A stretch of 64,000 nt of DNA from JAGVPT01 sp963772165 (GCA_963772165.1 CAVYWA010000022.1:39642-103641); one strand, 5' to 3'; positions 48,288-58,530 are shown, counted from the stretch's first letter. Numbers and translations are program-made. The notes: generated by a model from the sequence alone, not told the origin.

Positions 48288-50039
48288 TTACTTCATTAAC
48301 AGCATTTTTTTGGTAATCGAAACGTTGCCGGCTTCAAGGCGATAGAAATAGACGCCGCTGGCGAACGCAGTTCCGCCTCCATCGAACGTCGCAACGTATT
48401 TTCCAGGCTGCTGTATTCCGTTGACCAGCGTAGCGACTTCCTGCCCGAGCACATTATAGACCTTCAACGAAACGAAGCTGTTCTTGGGAACGGCGTATTC
48501 AATGTGCGCCGACGGATTGAAGGGGTTCGGATAGGCATTCGAGAGGGTAAACTGACCCGGCACCTGCGATGATACTTCTTTTACACTCGTAGTGCCGCTA
48601 AACCAGCCGCGGTCGCCGATCGCTTGTCCATCGGTGCCGCCGGTCTTCAATGTGCCGTTCGTGTATTGCATATCCTGCAATTCCGGCAGCGGCCACTGGG
48701 GAAGCCAATTCGTTGCGGCTGCGCTTTGCAGCTGGTAACCGTAGACATCGGTCGAGGCCACGTTTCCTCTGATGTCATAGAAGTACTGGAACTCGCCCAC
48801 ACCGTCGCCTTTATTGGCGTAGAGCATATTCAGGATCGAGGAACCGAAGGCGGGGTCGACATTGAGATTGCCAGACTGGGCTAACCCCGGCCAGTGAGTT
48901 TTGTCGGTGAACATGTTCTCCGTTCGTGCGTTCATCCACGTCGGAACGAGGAGGGAATCATCGCCCCTCGCGGTGTCATCGTAGGTTGCCCAGAAAGAGA
49001 CTACGGGAGCCGGCTCGAAGAAATTGTTGTTTTTCACTTCAATAGTTCTTTTCGCCTCGGCGAGCCACCGGTAGTTCGCGTTCCCCGAATCCGCCGGGTC
49101 GAACATCTTCGGATTGGTGCCGCCCAGCGTATCCAGGTCGATGACTGAGGGAATCGCTAACGACCACAATTCATCCCAGAACTGGAGATACTCGATCTGC
49201 GTGATGCCGCCGAGCCATGTTCCGTAGAACATGTTGTTGTCAATCTTCGCGTTGGTCACGTTGAAGATCCAGAAAGGATTCTGAAAAGTCATGATATCGC
49301 TGTTGTGCTCAAAATCCATGTAATTAACGATGTTGACCGTTACGGGACACGCATCGTAGCAGTTCATCGCCAAGAAGGTATTGTCGTGCATGACGATGGA
49401 ATCGGTGTACGCAGCATTCCCGGAATTACGAAGCGCTTCGCCCGAGAACCACTGCGTTGCGGAGATCAGGTTTCTGAATTTGCAGTTGGTAATGAAGAAA
49501 TCGTCCCAGTTGCCCGTGTAGCCGATGCACTCGTCCGGCATATCTTCAAAAATCACATTGTCGACATACAGCTTCACGGAATCTGCGGCAACCTGAATGA
49601 AGGACCCGATGCCGTTGACGTTCAGGACGTTGATCGTATTGTTGATGGAGAGACCGGTGAGGTAAAGATTCTTGAACGTTGCAACAGTGTGCGTTCCGTT
49701 GACGACAAACAGGTAATACGGAAGCGTGCCGTCTTGCAAAACACCGGATTGGACGCATGGCGGCCGGCCGTTTGTACCGAGGACTCCGATGACCGTGAAA
49801 TTTGTGTTCACGGTGATCGGGCCCAGCCAGATGTACGTGGTGTCCAATGACACGAGTTTATAGACTTTGTGCGCTTGAATTCGGCCCACGGTAGTATCGG
49901 CGGTAATCACCTGGTCGAGACTCGCTCCGCTCGCGTAGACAACGAGTGTGTCATTGCTACCAGCAAATGCCTTGCCTATTCCGGCCAAGAGCATCACCGA
50001 CATAGCGACTACCATTGCCGTTGTACATCTTTTTTTCAT
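48288..50039 (-). CDS. Secreted right-handed beta-helix protein with T9SS sorting domain
   Basis: The 583-residue protein has a signal peptide (MKKRCTTAMVVAMSVMLLAG). The middle (about 110-400) has short repeated strands such as NVIFEDM, FFITNCKF, SIVMHDNTF and KIDNNMFYG, the pattern of pectate-lyase-like beta helices. The end is a T9SS sorting domain (YPNPFNPSAHIEYAVP to VSITKKMLLMK). It should sit on the surface and bind or cut the polymer taken up by the TonB receptor next to it. AAGGAGG lies before the ATG. Confidence 0.83.
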   Translation of the reverse strand: MKKRCTTAMVVAMSVMLLAGIGKAFAGSNDTLVVYASGASLDQVITADTTVGRIQAHKVYKLVSLDTTYIWLGPITVNTNFTVIGVLGTNGRPPCVQSGVLQDGTLPYYLFVVNGTHTVATFKNLYLTGLSINNTINVLNVNGIGSFIQVAADSVKLYVDNVIFEDMPDECIGYTGNWDDFFITNCKFRNLISATQWFSGEALRNSGNAAYTDSIVMHDNTFLAMNCYDACPVTVNIVNYMDFEHNSDIMTFQNPFWIFNVTNAKIDNNMFYGTWLGGITQIEYLQFWDELWSLAIPSVIDLDTLGGTNPKMFDPADSGNANYRWLAEAKRTIEVKNNNFFEPAPVVSFWATYDDTARGDDSLLVPTWMNARTENMFTDKTHWPGLAQSGNLNVDPAFGSSILNMLYANKGDGVGEFQYFYDIRGNVASTDVYGYQLQSAAATNWLPQWPLPELQDMQYTNGTLKTGGTDGQAIGDRGWFSGTTSVKEVSSQVPGQFTLSNAYPNPFNPSAHIEYAVPKNSFVSLKVYNVLGQEVATLVNGIQQPGKYVATFDGGGTAFASGVYFYRLEAGNVSITKKMLLMK

Positions 50040-50155
50040 GATATTCCTCCTTTGGTTATATAGTGGATTGGGAATAGATTGTGACGTTAATCAGTCATTG
50101 AGATGTAAATGCAACATCGTTTAACGCAAACAATATTTCATCGAGACCTACATCG

Positions 50156-53080
50156 TTAGAAATTGAAACGAAGACCTAAATCCCCCGTCATGCCGTAATC
50201 TTGCTCCGATTCCGGTACTCCCCCTCCCTGGATGATGCTCACGTCGTTCGCCTTGTTGATATTATAGAGATCGCCGTAAAGCTCAAGGCCATACCATGGC
50301 AATCCCTGCTTGACCGAGAGATCCCAGCGCGTGTAGGGAGCCGTATACGCCTTAAGCTGCGGCCACGGGCTCGGGCTTGTGAAGATATTATCCTGATACA
50401 GCAGAGAGACTCTTATCGAAAAAGCCTGATAATCATACCCGACGGAGAGGTTGAAAATATTGTCCGGCTGATACAGGAGACGATCGGTAAAGGAAGTATC
50501 GACAGGCGTCGGTCTCCGGTTGATCGTCTCTGTAGTCTGGTATGGGTATTGAGCTTTTGAAAATGTATGACAGTAGTTGGCGTTGAGCACTAGACCCGAC
50601 AACGGATTCGGCAGGTACCAGAAATGAGTTTCCCAATCGAGCTCCATTCCGTAATCATTGATCATCAGCGAATCGTTGACGTAGGAACTGACCGGATAGG
50701 TGCCCGCGGGAGCAGACGTCCCAACCAATCCTGGCGGGTAATAATTCAACGCGTTGGCACCCGAAGCGGAAAAAGTCCATGGGTAGATTAAATCGGTGAT
50801 TCTTTTCCAGAATCCACCGACCGTGAATAATCCGATCGAGTTGTCGTAGAATGAAACGCCGGCATCATAATTTGTTGAGCGGGACGGAACAAGTTTGTCG
50901 TTGTTCCATACAATCGCTCCGGCGCCGACGTCGATTCTCGGAATAATGGCGTTGTAGTCGGGATATGCCAGTGTGTTTGTATACGAAAATCTGACGTCGC
51001 ACCATGTCGCCGGACTGTACTTCAACGAAACATCCGGAAGAACGTATGCATGGTCTTGAACGACGGTCGTGTCATAGTGGTTGTAGACATCAAACGCGTT
51101 CCGGGATTCGATTCCCTGCATTCCGAGGTACGAAGTCCGCAAATTCTGGTAGCGCACGCCGGGAATCAACGTCACGTTCGAGCCGATATTCACGACAGAC
51201 ATCAGATAGAGCGCCGAATGGTCCTCGGAGCCCGAATAGTTGTTCGTTGTCGAAAGGTAATTGTCGTGGCTGTAGGCCTGTTTCCCGTTGTTGGCCGCGA
51301 TGTACCCGGCGTTGTCTTCCATGAGGCCGATCATGTCCGACAGCATCCCGTAGTTCAACGGCTGAGTCATTTGATATTGGCCGTCGAGGAATGTTCCATA
51401 ATTGAAATTCGGGTCGGCAAACTCCGTGATCGGGATCCTGTATATTTCGTTCGGCGGCAAGCCGAAGTGGCTGAGAATAAGGTTGTTGACGACCCCCGAA
51501 CCCCCGAATTGCAAGCCGCCGCCGTCATACACATCATCAACGTAATCTCGCGTTTGATGCCGGAACATTCCGCCGAATCGAACTTCTGCGTTCACCGCAT
51601 CGGAAAAAATAATATTCGTCTTCAAATCGAGCGACCCCGTTAACGCCTCTGCGCGAGAAAACGAACTGCTCGAAGACAACACATACAGAAGCGTATTTGA
51701 CAAATCGTTGTTCGCCGCTTTAGGTACGGCTTCGGGGTTCACATTTGCCAGATTGTTGAATTGGCTGAGCCCGGCGGACGTCTGTTGGAATTCGGTTGTC
51801 CAGTCATTGGGATCGCGGGAATCGGAATACGCGCTCGATATTTTCGCGTCGACCTGAAACGTCGAAAACGAATTTTGAAACTCCACACCGTTGATCGCGC
51901 TCGTCCCTTTGCTCCCCTGGTTCGAAAGAATATAGTTATGGTTGTTGTCGACGATGTCGAAAACCTCCTGCCTGCTTTCACTGCTTGAGAGTCCGTAGTT
52001 CAGGAAATTCGTCAGCTTGATTTTTCCTTCCGGTAACTTATAATCGACGACCAGGGCGGCATTATGCCTTTCGATATCGCGCGGGATATCGGAAAGCGTC
52101 ACTGCCGTAGTCACGTATTGGGTCAAGCTGTTGGAGAAATGATTATACGATGCCCCCATTTCATTCGAGGTCAAGTTCTCCCGCTCGATATCTATCTGTG
52201 CAAGAACCCCAAGCCGGTCGTCCAGAAATCGCTCTTCCGCGCTCCCGACGTATTTGTAGTTGTTGAACTTGTTGTACGCATCCGACAAACCTCTGTACCC
52301 TCCTTGCCCTAAACCGCTGAAATGAGGAACATCGGATTCACCGGTTCTCGCTTCGCGAAGGTCGAATTCGACGGTTCCGCCGATCACGTTCGCATCCATG
52401 TCGGCCGTAACGTTCTTGTATACTTTAATCCCCTCAAGCATATTGGAAGAGATCCCGCTCAAATCCGTGCTTCGGTCGTTCGGATTGGACGAGGACATTT
52501 GGATGCCGTCAACCGAAATTTGATTGAACTTCGGAGCCATTCCGCGAATAACAACCTCCGTTCCCTCGCCGCCGTTCCGCAGCACGGAAATGCCTGGAAG
52601 CCTTCCAACCGATTCGGCGGCGTTCTGGTCGGGAAGTTCCTGAATCTTTGCGGCGGAGACGACATTGACGATCTGATTTGATGATATCTGCTGGTTGATC
52701 GCCGCATTTTGGCTTGCAGCCTGCGCAGTCACAACAACCTCGCTCCCCTCAATCGCCACTGCACTGAGGCTGAATGAAATTTTCACTTCTTCATCTGCCT
52801 TGACTGTCTGCTGAATTTCTTTTGTTCGGTAACCGATATATGTTACACGTATTGTGTAGGCACCGGGAGTAATGTTTTGGAGAAGAAATCTACCGTTCAA
52901 ATCGGTCGAGGCCCCTATGCTCGTTCCAGCGATCAGCACGTTGGCGCCGGGAAGTCCGTCCCCGGTTTGCGCATCCCGTACAAATCCGCTGATGCTTCCG
53001 GCTCCTGCGGCGACCATGGGTACTTGAACCAAGAAAAGTAGAATGGCGATACTCAAAACGATGATAACTTTTCGTTGCAT
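50156..53080 (-). CDS. TonB-dependent outer-membrane receptor (SusC/CirA-like)
   Basis: The 974-residue protein has a signal peptide, an N-terminal carboxypeptidase-regulatory-like domain (about 30-115, ISGFVRDAQTGDGLPGANVLIAGT), a plug domain (about 125-240, with VVSAAKIQELPDQNAAESVGRLPGISV) and a C-terminal beta barrel ending in LRFNF. It would import oligosaccharides or another large solute using TonB energy. The ATG at 53080 fits the AGGAG site better than the GTG two codons earlier. No SusD partner follows; neighbours are T9SS proteins instead. Confidence 0.93.
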   Translation of the reverse strand: MQRKVIIVLSIAILLFLVQVPMVAAGAGSISGFVRDAQTGDGLPGANVLIAGTSIGASTDLNGRFLLQNITPGAYTIRVTYIGYRTKEIQQTVKADEEVKISFSLSAVAIEGSEVVVTAQAASQNAAINQQISSNQIVNVVSAAKIQELPDQNAAESVGRLPGISVLRNGGEGTEVVIRGMAPKFNQISVDGIQMSSSNPNDRSTDLSGISSNMLEGIKVYKNVTADMDANVIGGTVEFDLREARTGESDVPHFSGLGQGGYRGLSDAYNKFNNYKYVGSAEERFLDDRLGVLAQIDIERENLTSNEMGASYNHFSNSLTQYVTTAVTLSDIPRDIERHNAALVVDYKLPEGKIKLTNFLNYGLSSSESRQEVFDIVDNNHNYILSNQGSKGTSAINGVEFQNSFSTFQVDAKISSAYSDSRDPNDWTTEFQQTSAGLSQFNNLANVNPEAVPKAANNDLSNTLLYVLSSSSSFSRAEALTGSLDLKTNIIFSDAVNAEVRFGGMFRHQTRDYVDDVYDGGGLQFGGSGVVNNLILSHFGLPPNEIYRIPITEFADPNFNYGTFLDGQYQMTQPLNYGMLSDMIGLMEDNAGYIAANNGKQAYSHDNYLSTTNNYSGSEDHSALYLMSVVNIGSNVTLIPGVRYQNLRTSYLGMQGIESRNAFDVYNHYDTTVVQDHAYVLPDVSLKYSPATWCDVRFSYTNTLAYPDYNAIIPRIDVGAGAIVWNNDKLVPSRSTNYDAGVSFYDNSIGLFTVGGFWKRITDLIYPWTFSASGANALNYYPPGLVGTSAPAGTYPVSSYVNDSLMINDYGMELDWETHFWYLPNPLSGLVLNANYCHTFSKAQYPYQTTETINRRPTPVDTSFTDRLLYQPDNIFNLSVGYDYQAFSIRVSLLYQDNIFTSPSPWPQLKAYTAPYTRWDLSVKQGLPWYGLELYGDLYNINKANDVSIIQGGGVPESEQDYGMTGDLGLRFNF

Positions 53081-53151
53081 AATCACATTCTCCTGTGATG
53101 TACTGCGTTGCGCATTTCGCTGTTATCGATCGGAACCATAAATTGAACTAT

Positions 53152-54846
53152 TTATTTCATCAAAACCATTTTCTTAACGTCATGAAAATTCCCAGCGCTC
53201 AATTCGTAGAAGTAAACACCGCTTGAAAAGTTTGCTCCGTCCCATCGTATCGAGTGACTCCCAGGAGACTGATCTCCGTTCACCAATCGAGTAATTTGCC
53301 TTCCGAGTTCATCGTATACCTTCACCGTCACAAAACTGTTTACTGATAACTGATAACTGATAACTGTTGCAGGGTTGAACGGATTCGGATAATTCTGCAA
53401 CAGTGTGAAGGATGAAGGAAGATCGTCCTGTGTGTTTTTGACGGCTGTAGTAATTTTCGGCTGGTAAAGATATGATTCCGTTTGGTAATCGGCCGGCGCA
53501 ATGTCCACCATAGCAAACGGCGACGCCGCCTGGTTGACCTCAAAAATGAGCTGGAGTTTTTTCCCCGAATTTCCCTGGAAGAGGAGATTCAACGGTATGC
53601 TCAGCTCGGTCCTTCCGCCGCTGTCGGCCTTCTGCATACCGGATGCGCCGACCCATGCCCAGTTTGCACCGCCGGTCCCGCTGTAATTCCACAACGAAGA
53701 ATTCTCAACCATGTATTCCGCGCCGATAGAAGCGCTGTCGTTGTAAACGTATCCGCTCTTGCCAGTCAACGAATCGCTATCGACGTCGATGAAAACATGA
53801 TAGAAATAATTTGTGGCGTCGATGCTCCCTGCAACCTGGTAGCTTAAGAACAAATTGCTGGTGTCGTTTGCGGCCCAGACGTTGACAATATCCGCGGCCG
53901 GATAGGGGGAAGGATAATTCGGTTGAGGAGCAAGCGCCGGTATTCCTGCCCAGTCCGCGAAATGGCCGTCGATCGTGATAAGCCCGCCGGCCGGCGCAGA
54001 CATGCTGGAATCGACCCCAGTGACAAGATAGTTACACATTTCTTCAAAGTACGACGGGAGTGTGTTGTAAGGATTTGGGAGCGTCGCGTCTGTGCAATAG
54101 ATCCAGCCGACGTTCAGCGATGCCGCCCTGTTGACGGCGGCCAGCCATTCACCCGATGACATGTTGTACGGTATCACATAAAAATTGCTTCTATCGTACT
54201 TGCTGGTCCAGGAGGAGGGAATCCAGGAATCAAAACCGGAGTTGACTTCAAAAATGCAAACGACATCGGTGACTCGTTGTCCTCCGTCGACCAGATAGCT
54301 TTCAATCGTGTTCGTTCCGGGGTTTCCGACGACGATCGCCGACGAATCCTTCTGCTTGATATAACTATAGAGCTGCAAGTAATAAGGCTCCTGCCCGGTG
54401 ACATTATCCTGGCAATCGAGGAAAATACCGTTGATCGACGGGTAATACGAATACCATTGGTCTATCTGGGATTTCACCGTGCTGATCGACACTGCGCCAT
54501 AGTTTGTCCAAACATATCCGATAATTTTTCCGCCGTTCGACTGCATCGTGGTGATCACCGTGGTGTAGGCTGATTCGCGGCTCGAACCCGGACCACTATT
54601 CGGGTTGGCGATGGCATAAAGCCGTCCGGGCATTTTCGCAGCCTGCGTGCATAAGCGTTGCCAATAATTGGAGGCCCCGGGGTCAAAATATGCAGGGACC
54701 ATGACCTTCATTTTTAGCGTATCCAAACCCAAAGAATCTGTATATTCTATATGATATCTAGGCTCGGCTGAAGGAATGGATCCCGCTGTTCCGGCTAACA
54801 GGAGGATGGATGCCGCGATTGAGTAACAATATGCCTTCCTGTTCAC
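53152..54846 (-). CDS. Secreted spherulin-4-like (GH135-like) protein with CBM9-like and T9SS domains
   Basis: The 564-residue protein starts at a GTG (GGAAGG upstream) with a signal peptide. Residues about 45-275 match the spherulin-4 family: KVMVPAYFDPGASNYWQRL, YAIANPNSGPG, GKIIGYVWTNYG and NGIFLDCQDN, with the catalytic Asp in FLDCQD likely. Known members (Sph3, GH135) cut alpha-1,4-GalNAc or galactosamine polymers. Residues about 285-450 form a CBM9-like beta domain, and the end is a T9SS sorting domain. It is upstream of the TonB receptor, the normal place for a polymer-attacking enzyme. Confidence 0.83.
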   Translation of the reverse strand: MNRKAYCYSIAASILLLAGTAGSIPSAEPRYHIEYTDSLGLDTLKMKVMVPAYFDPGASNYWQRLCTQAAKMPGRLYAIANPNSGPGSSRESAYTTVITTMQSNGGKIIGYVWTNYGAVSISTVKSQIDQWYSYYPSINGIFLDCQDNVTGQEPYYLQLYSYIKQKDSSAIVVGNPGTNTIESYLVDGGQRVTDVVCIFEVNSGFDSWIPSSWTSKYDRSNFYVIPYNMSSGEWLAAVNRAASLNVGWIYCTDATLPNPYNTLPSYFEEMCNYLVTGVDSSMSAPAGGLITIDGHFADWAGIPALAPQPNYPSPYPAADIVNVWAANDTSNLFLSYQVAGSIDATNYFYHVFIDVDSDSLTGKSGYVYNDSASIGAEYMVENSSLWNYSGTGGANWAWVGASGMQKADSGGRTELSIPLNLLFQGNSGKKLQLIFEVNQAASPFAMVDIAPADYQTESYLYQPKITTAVKNTQDDLPSSFTLLQNYPNPFNPATVISYQLSVNSFVTVKVYDELGRQITRLVNGDQSPGSHSIRWDGANFSSGVYFYELSAGNFHDVKKMVLMK

Positions 54847-55553
54847 GTGTCCTTCCGGTATGGGTTGAGTTTTCTAAACTTCTCCGTCGTAGGTACTGAA
54901 GCAGACAGCAATCGTATTTTTAGTGATGAACGAAAAGAGGTCGCTCAAAAATCTCACATATCTCTCTTCGGCAGTTTAATAGATATTTTTATTATTGTCA
55001 AGTACTTTTTAAAATATTTTAAAAAGTAATTTTATGTTCAGCGGTGTCGATCGAGGACGAAGCTCTTCTTTCATAATTCACCGCCACAGAACTGAACCGG
55101 TTTTATCGGTCGCCATCTGTCAGAGCGGGTATCCCGCCCAAAACCCCCGATTTTTTCCCTCGAGCCCAAAATAGTGTTAGAACACTCGAACATTTACAAT
55201 CGTACGATTTGTGCGAAGAGGACTAGACTGAAAGTTTTACCAATGAAAACCCGAAAAATCGTAACCGTCACCGAATCTTGGAAACCGCCAAGGTTGACCG
55301 TCATTGTGAATTACAATTTCGGTTACGATTGGAGCTATCTCAGCGGCATCTCGAACTTAACATGGAAATCCTGATCCCATGGATCTTCGGGTTGAGCGTT
55401 AGCATCTGAGATGATGTTTCTGTCCCCGCTCCAAGGTCTAAACAAAAAATCCCTGCTGTTGAGAGACAGAAGGGATTTTTTGTTTATGCTAATTTTAGGA
55501 TGAGGGCGAAGAAGATTCTACCGTCGAAGTAAATCCGCGCCGACAGCAAATAT
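54847..55553. other. Gene-poor region with a tRNA-like 3'-end remnant
   Basis: No gene supported. GTCCCCGCTCCAAGGTCTAA (55419-55438) matches the end of the fMet-tRNA remnant at 12229-12248, and both are followed by the same terminator hairpin. Short inverted segments (TGGAGC ... GCTCCA, ATCTCAG ... CTGAGAT) frame 55331-55431 and may be what is left of a tRNA gene. Confidence 0.5.
55444..55481. terminator. Bidirectional terminator hairpin after the FGE-like gene
   Basis: Stem AAAAAATCCCT / AGGGATTTTTT. Read on the minus strand it follows the FGE-like gene by about 70 bp. Same family as 12255-12290 and 58531-58570. Confidence 0.75.
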
Positions 55554-56414
55554 TTATTTCTGGAGGATACGAAACCCTATATAGGGGCTGCGAACATCGG
55601 GATTGTTGTCGAAGCGAGCTGATACTTTGCAGTATATCTCCTTGTCGTGCCAGCAACCGCCGCGAATCACACCGGAGTTTCCGCACCATTCCCATACATT
55701 GCCGCTCATATCGTAGATGCCAAGTTCGTTCGGCTTTTTAGTACCTACTCCTTGTGTTTTAAGATCAGAATTACCCGCATACCAACCCACGTCATCCAGT
55801 TTGTTGCTGCCGCTAAAAATGTAACCATTGCTTTTCTTTCCGCCTTTTGCGGCAAATTCCCATTCGTTTTCTTCAGGGAGCCGAATGCCCTTCCCGGTTT
55901 TTTTTGAGAGCCATTTACAAAACGCCTTGGCATCAGAAACATTTATGTTGATCACAGGCCGTTCGCCGCGGCCAAAATTATTGTCGTCCGGCTTTGTATA
56001 TCCGGTGGCGCTGCAAAATTCATCATACTGCGCAAATGTTACTTCCGTTTTAGAAATCCTAAAATCTCCTGCCGGTCCGCCCTGGACCAAGACCCAATCA
56101 ATACTCATCTCTGCTTTTGCTGAAAGCGAAATCTTCCAGCCGGTGAGAGATACTCCCTCTAATTGTGGGTCCCATCGTATGGAAAGTCCCATTCCGGGAG
56201 AAACTTCATGGACATCGCCCGTAATTGCATGCGCCCATATTGAATCACCGCCGGGCCTTGCTGCAATCACAAAAATCTCGTAGGTCTTCTCTGCTGCGCC
56301 TGAAAGATCATACGTAATGATGATATGCCCGTCTTGTACTTTTTGCCGCACATTGGAGACTTGAGCCGAAACAACTGTCCCCAGTGCAAGAATTATCATT
56401 AATAGAGGTTTCAT
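55554..56414 (-). CDS. Exported FGE/SUMF1-fold protein
   Basis: The 286-residue protein has a signal peptide (MKPLLMIILALGTVVSAQ), about 110 residues of beta-rich sequence, and a C-terminal FGE-sulfatase domain. FRISKTEVTFAQYDEFC, RPVININVSDAKAFCKWLSKKTGKGIRLPEENEWEFAA, DMSGNVWEWC and GFRILQK are typical. True formylglycine-generating enzymes need two Cys at the active site; the match there is uncertain, and many family members have other roles. No sulfatase is seen nearby. Confidence 0.87.
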   Translation of the reverse strand: MKPLLMIILALGTVVSAQVSNVRQKVQDGHIIITYDLSGAAEKTYEIFVIAARPGGDSIWAHAITGDVHEVSPGMGLSIRWDPQLEGVSLTGWKISLSAKAEMSIDWVLVQGGPAGDFRISKTEVTFAQYDEFCSATGYTKPDDNNFGRGERPVININVSDAKAFCKWLSKKTGKGIRLPEENEWEFAAKGGKKSNGYIFSGSNKLDDVGWYAGNSDLKTQGVGTKKPNELGIYDMSGNVWEWCGNSGVIRGGCWHDKEIYCKVSARFDNNPDVRSPYIGFRILQK

Positions 56415-56992
56415 GAGTTAACTGCGTTGTCCTGATTGACCTCCGTTAAAAAGAGATCCCCTATGAAGTTATATGAATTTATGTTACGGATCAATGGAGT
56501 CATCGATAAGCAACAAACGGACTTGTCCTTCCGTTTTTTTTGCCCCCGGTGGAGAAGAATGTGAATCTTGATGAGACAAATCGGCTATTGCAGTGCTTCA
56601 AATTCATTGGATTACTTGACGTTACTTCGATCGCCTTGTCTCTCGAATTCCTTACACATCCATGAAGTCTTAATCCAACATTCTTTGCTTGCATCTTATG
56701 GAATTTAGTTCTAATATCTCCCCACCATTCTGAGCGTCGGAATAAAACGTTGTTTTTCCCTTCTCCATTCCTTCGTCCAGCCAGTGGCAGCAATCGGTCT
56801 GGGGACATGTATCAGCTCTGACCCGTAATGTAGGCGATTGTAGTTACGGAACAGAGCGCGACAGGAGTTCGCTGTATCGAAAAGCCTCGGGATTCTTCCG
56901 GCATGAGGAAGATGAGCGAGGTTTTTGCATTTTCAAGGCGATTGTGAATTGAACCTTTGATCTCCGAAATCACACTGAACAAAGGAGGACCC
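56415..56992. other. Intergenic region without a supported gene
   Basis: Minus-strand frames at 56500-56808 and 56812-57003 show no family. The stretch lacks codon-like periodicity to the eye and may hold decayed DNA. Confidence 0.4.
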
Positions 56993-57277
56993 GTGGAATT
57001 CACGTCACAATTACGTCAGCATCTCGGAGAGTCGGCGTGTCTCGTTGATGTCCATCGGAGAGCCGACCGCCTTAAGCACTTGATAGACTTCACGAAGGCT
57101 CACCGGGGCGAGGAAGTCACGTTGATTGAAGTGGGAGAGCATGGAATCACTGTCGAGTTCGCCGCTTCCGGGCAGAAGCACATTTATACATTCGATGAGA
57201 TTCAAGTAAAAGAACGGACGTCGGGCAAAAGAGAGACATCCAGAAAAGGCTACCATAACACCCGGAAGTCTGTGTGA
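56993..57277 (+). CDS. Small conserved-looking protein of unknown function
   Basis: A GTG at 56993 follows AAAGGAGG by 5-6 bp and gives 94 residues. It has a charged, alpha-plus-beta sequence (ADRLKHLIDFTKAHRGEEVTLIEVGEHGITVEF) and a basic tail (KERTSGKRETSRKGYHNTRKS). No family recognised. The ribosome site supports this start over an ATG at 56957. It lies 104 bp before asnA. Confidence 0.55.
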   Translation: MEFTSQLRQHLGESACLVDVHRRADRLKHLIDFTKAHRGEEVTLIEVGEHGITVEFAASGQKHIYTFDEIQVKERTSGKRETSRKGYHNTRKSV

Positions 57278-57381
57278 ATTCAATGGCAACAATCTCGACA
57301 TGCTCGTTGAGATAGATCAGCAGAGAACGAGCTGTCGACCAACTGAAGCACTCACTAATTCACGAAAGGAGCTTTTCCGCT

Positions 57382-58509
57382 ATGGCCGATAAAAAAGCAG
57401 ATCTCGCGGGACCGGGAATCGGTAATTATGAAGAGTTGGAAGCAATACTGCCGCAAGACTATCATTCATTACTCAACCCCAAACAAACACAACGAGCACT
57501 GTTTGACCTCAAGGAGTACATCGAAGATCACCTGTGCAAAGAGCTCAACCTCATGATGGTTCAAGTCCCTCTCATCGTCGACGTCGAGAGCGGTGTGAAC
57601 GATCTCCTGGACAGGGACGGCTCGCGCACACCTATTCAATTTCATATCACCAACGACCACGACAAAAACCCCGTCGACGCGCAGGTCGTGCAGGCGGCGA
57701 CAAAGTGGAAGCGCGTCGCATTGAAGCAATTCGGGATGAAGGTTGGCGAAGGGATCTGCACGGACATGAGAGCGGTCCGCAAAGATTATTTCCTCGACCA
57801 CGACCATAGCGTTTATGTTGACCAGTGGGACTGGGAGAAAGTGATCACGGCCAAACAACGAAACCTAGCATACCTTAAAAGTACCGTCACGAAAATCTGG
57901 AAAGTCCTCACGGGAGCGGAAAAGTATATTCAGCGCCGGTATCCAAAGCTGCAAAGCAAAAAATATCCCAACCTGCCGAATGAACTCACGTTTCTTCACG
58001 CCGAAGATATTCTAGAGATGTACCCCGATCTCCCGAGGAAGGCGCGGGAAACGGCCGTCCTCCAAAAATACCCCGCCATCTTCATCATCGGAATCGGCTG
58101 GCCGTTGAAAGATGGATTCCCCCACGAGAATCGGGCCGCCGACTACGACGACTGGGTAACCGAGAACCGTTCCGACCACGGCGCGTCGACGCACGGGTTG
58201 AACGGAGACATCCTTGTCTGGAATCACGTAACGAAGCGCCGCCATGAACTGACGTCGATGGGAATCAGAGTCAATGCCGAAAGCCTTAAGCTGCAACTTG
58301 AGATGTCGGGACAACTTGATTTCTTAAAGCAGCCGTACCACCAGGGCATCATGACCAATGAACTTCCGCTGAGCATCGGAGGCGGCATCGGGCAATCACG
58401 AACAATGATGCTTCTGCTCAAAAAGGCACATTTGGGAGAGGTGAGCGTCACCGTTTGGCCCAAGATCCTCAGAGAGATGTGCGCCAAGAGAAACATCAAC
58501 GTGCTCTAA
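57382..58509 (+). CDS. asnA: Aspartate-ammonia ligase (asparagine synthetase A)
   Basis: AsnA makes asparagine from aspartate, ammonia and ATP in the cytoplasm. The 375-residue protein carries the class-II synthetase-like features: LMMVQVPLIVDVESGVNDLLDRDGSRTPIQFH, KRVALKQFGMKVGEGICTDMRAVRKD, HSVYVDQWDWEK and the closing GGGIGQSRTMMLLL. E. coli AsnA is 330 residues, so this copy is slightly longer. GAAAGGAG precedes the ATG. It is followed by its own terminator. Confidence 0.95.
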   Translation: MADKKADLAGPGIGNYEELEAILPQDYHSLLNPKQTQRALFDLKEYIEDHLCKELNLMMVQVPLIVDVESGVNDLLDRDGSRTPIQFHITNDHDKNPVDAQVVQAATKWKRVALKQFGMKVGEGICTDMRAVRKDYFLDHDHSVYVDQWDWEKVITAKQRNLAYLKSTVTKIWKVLTGAEKYIQRRYPKLQSKKYPNLPNELTFLHAEDILEMYPDLPRKARETAVLQKYPAIFIIGIGWPLKDGFPHENRAADYDDWVTENRSDHGASTHGLNGDILVWNHVTKRRHELTSMGIRVNAESLKLQLEMSGQLDFLKQPYHQGIMTNELPLSIGGGIGQSRTMMLLLKKAHLGEVSVTVWPKILREMCAKRNINVL

Positions 58510-58530
58510 GTGATTCCACTGGCAATAAAC

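Noticed and set aside
55331..55431. Intact tRNA gene framed by TGGAGC and GCTCCA
   Set aside because: D and T arms cannot be formed; only a tRNA-like tail remains.
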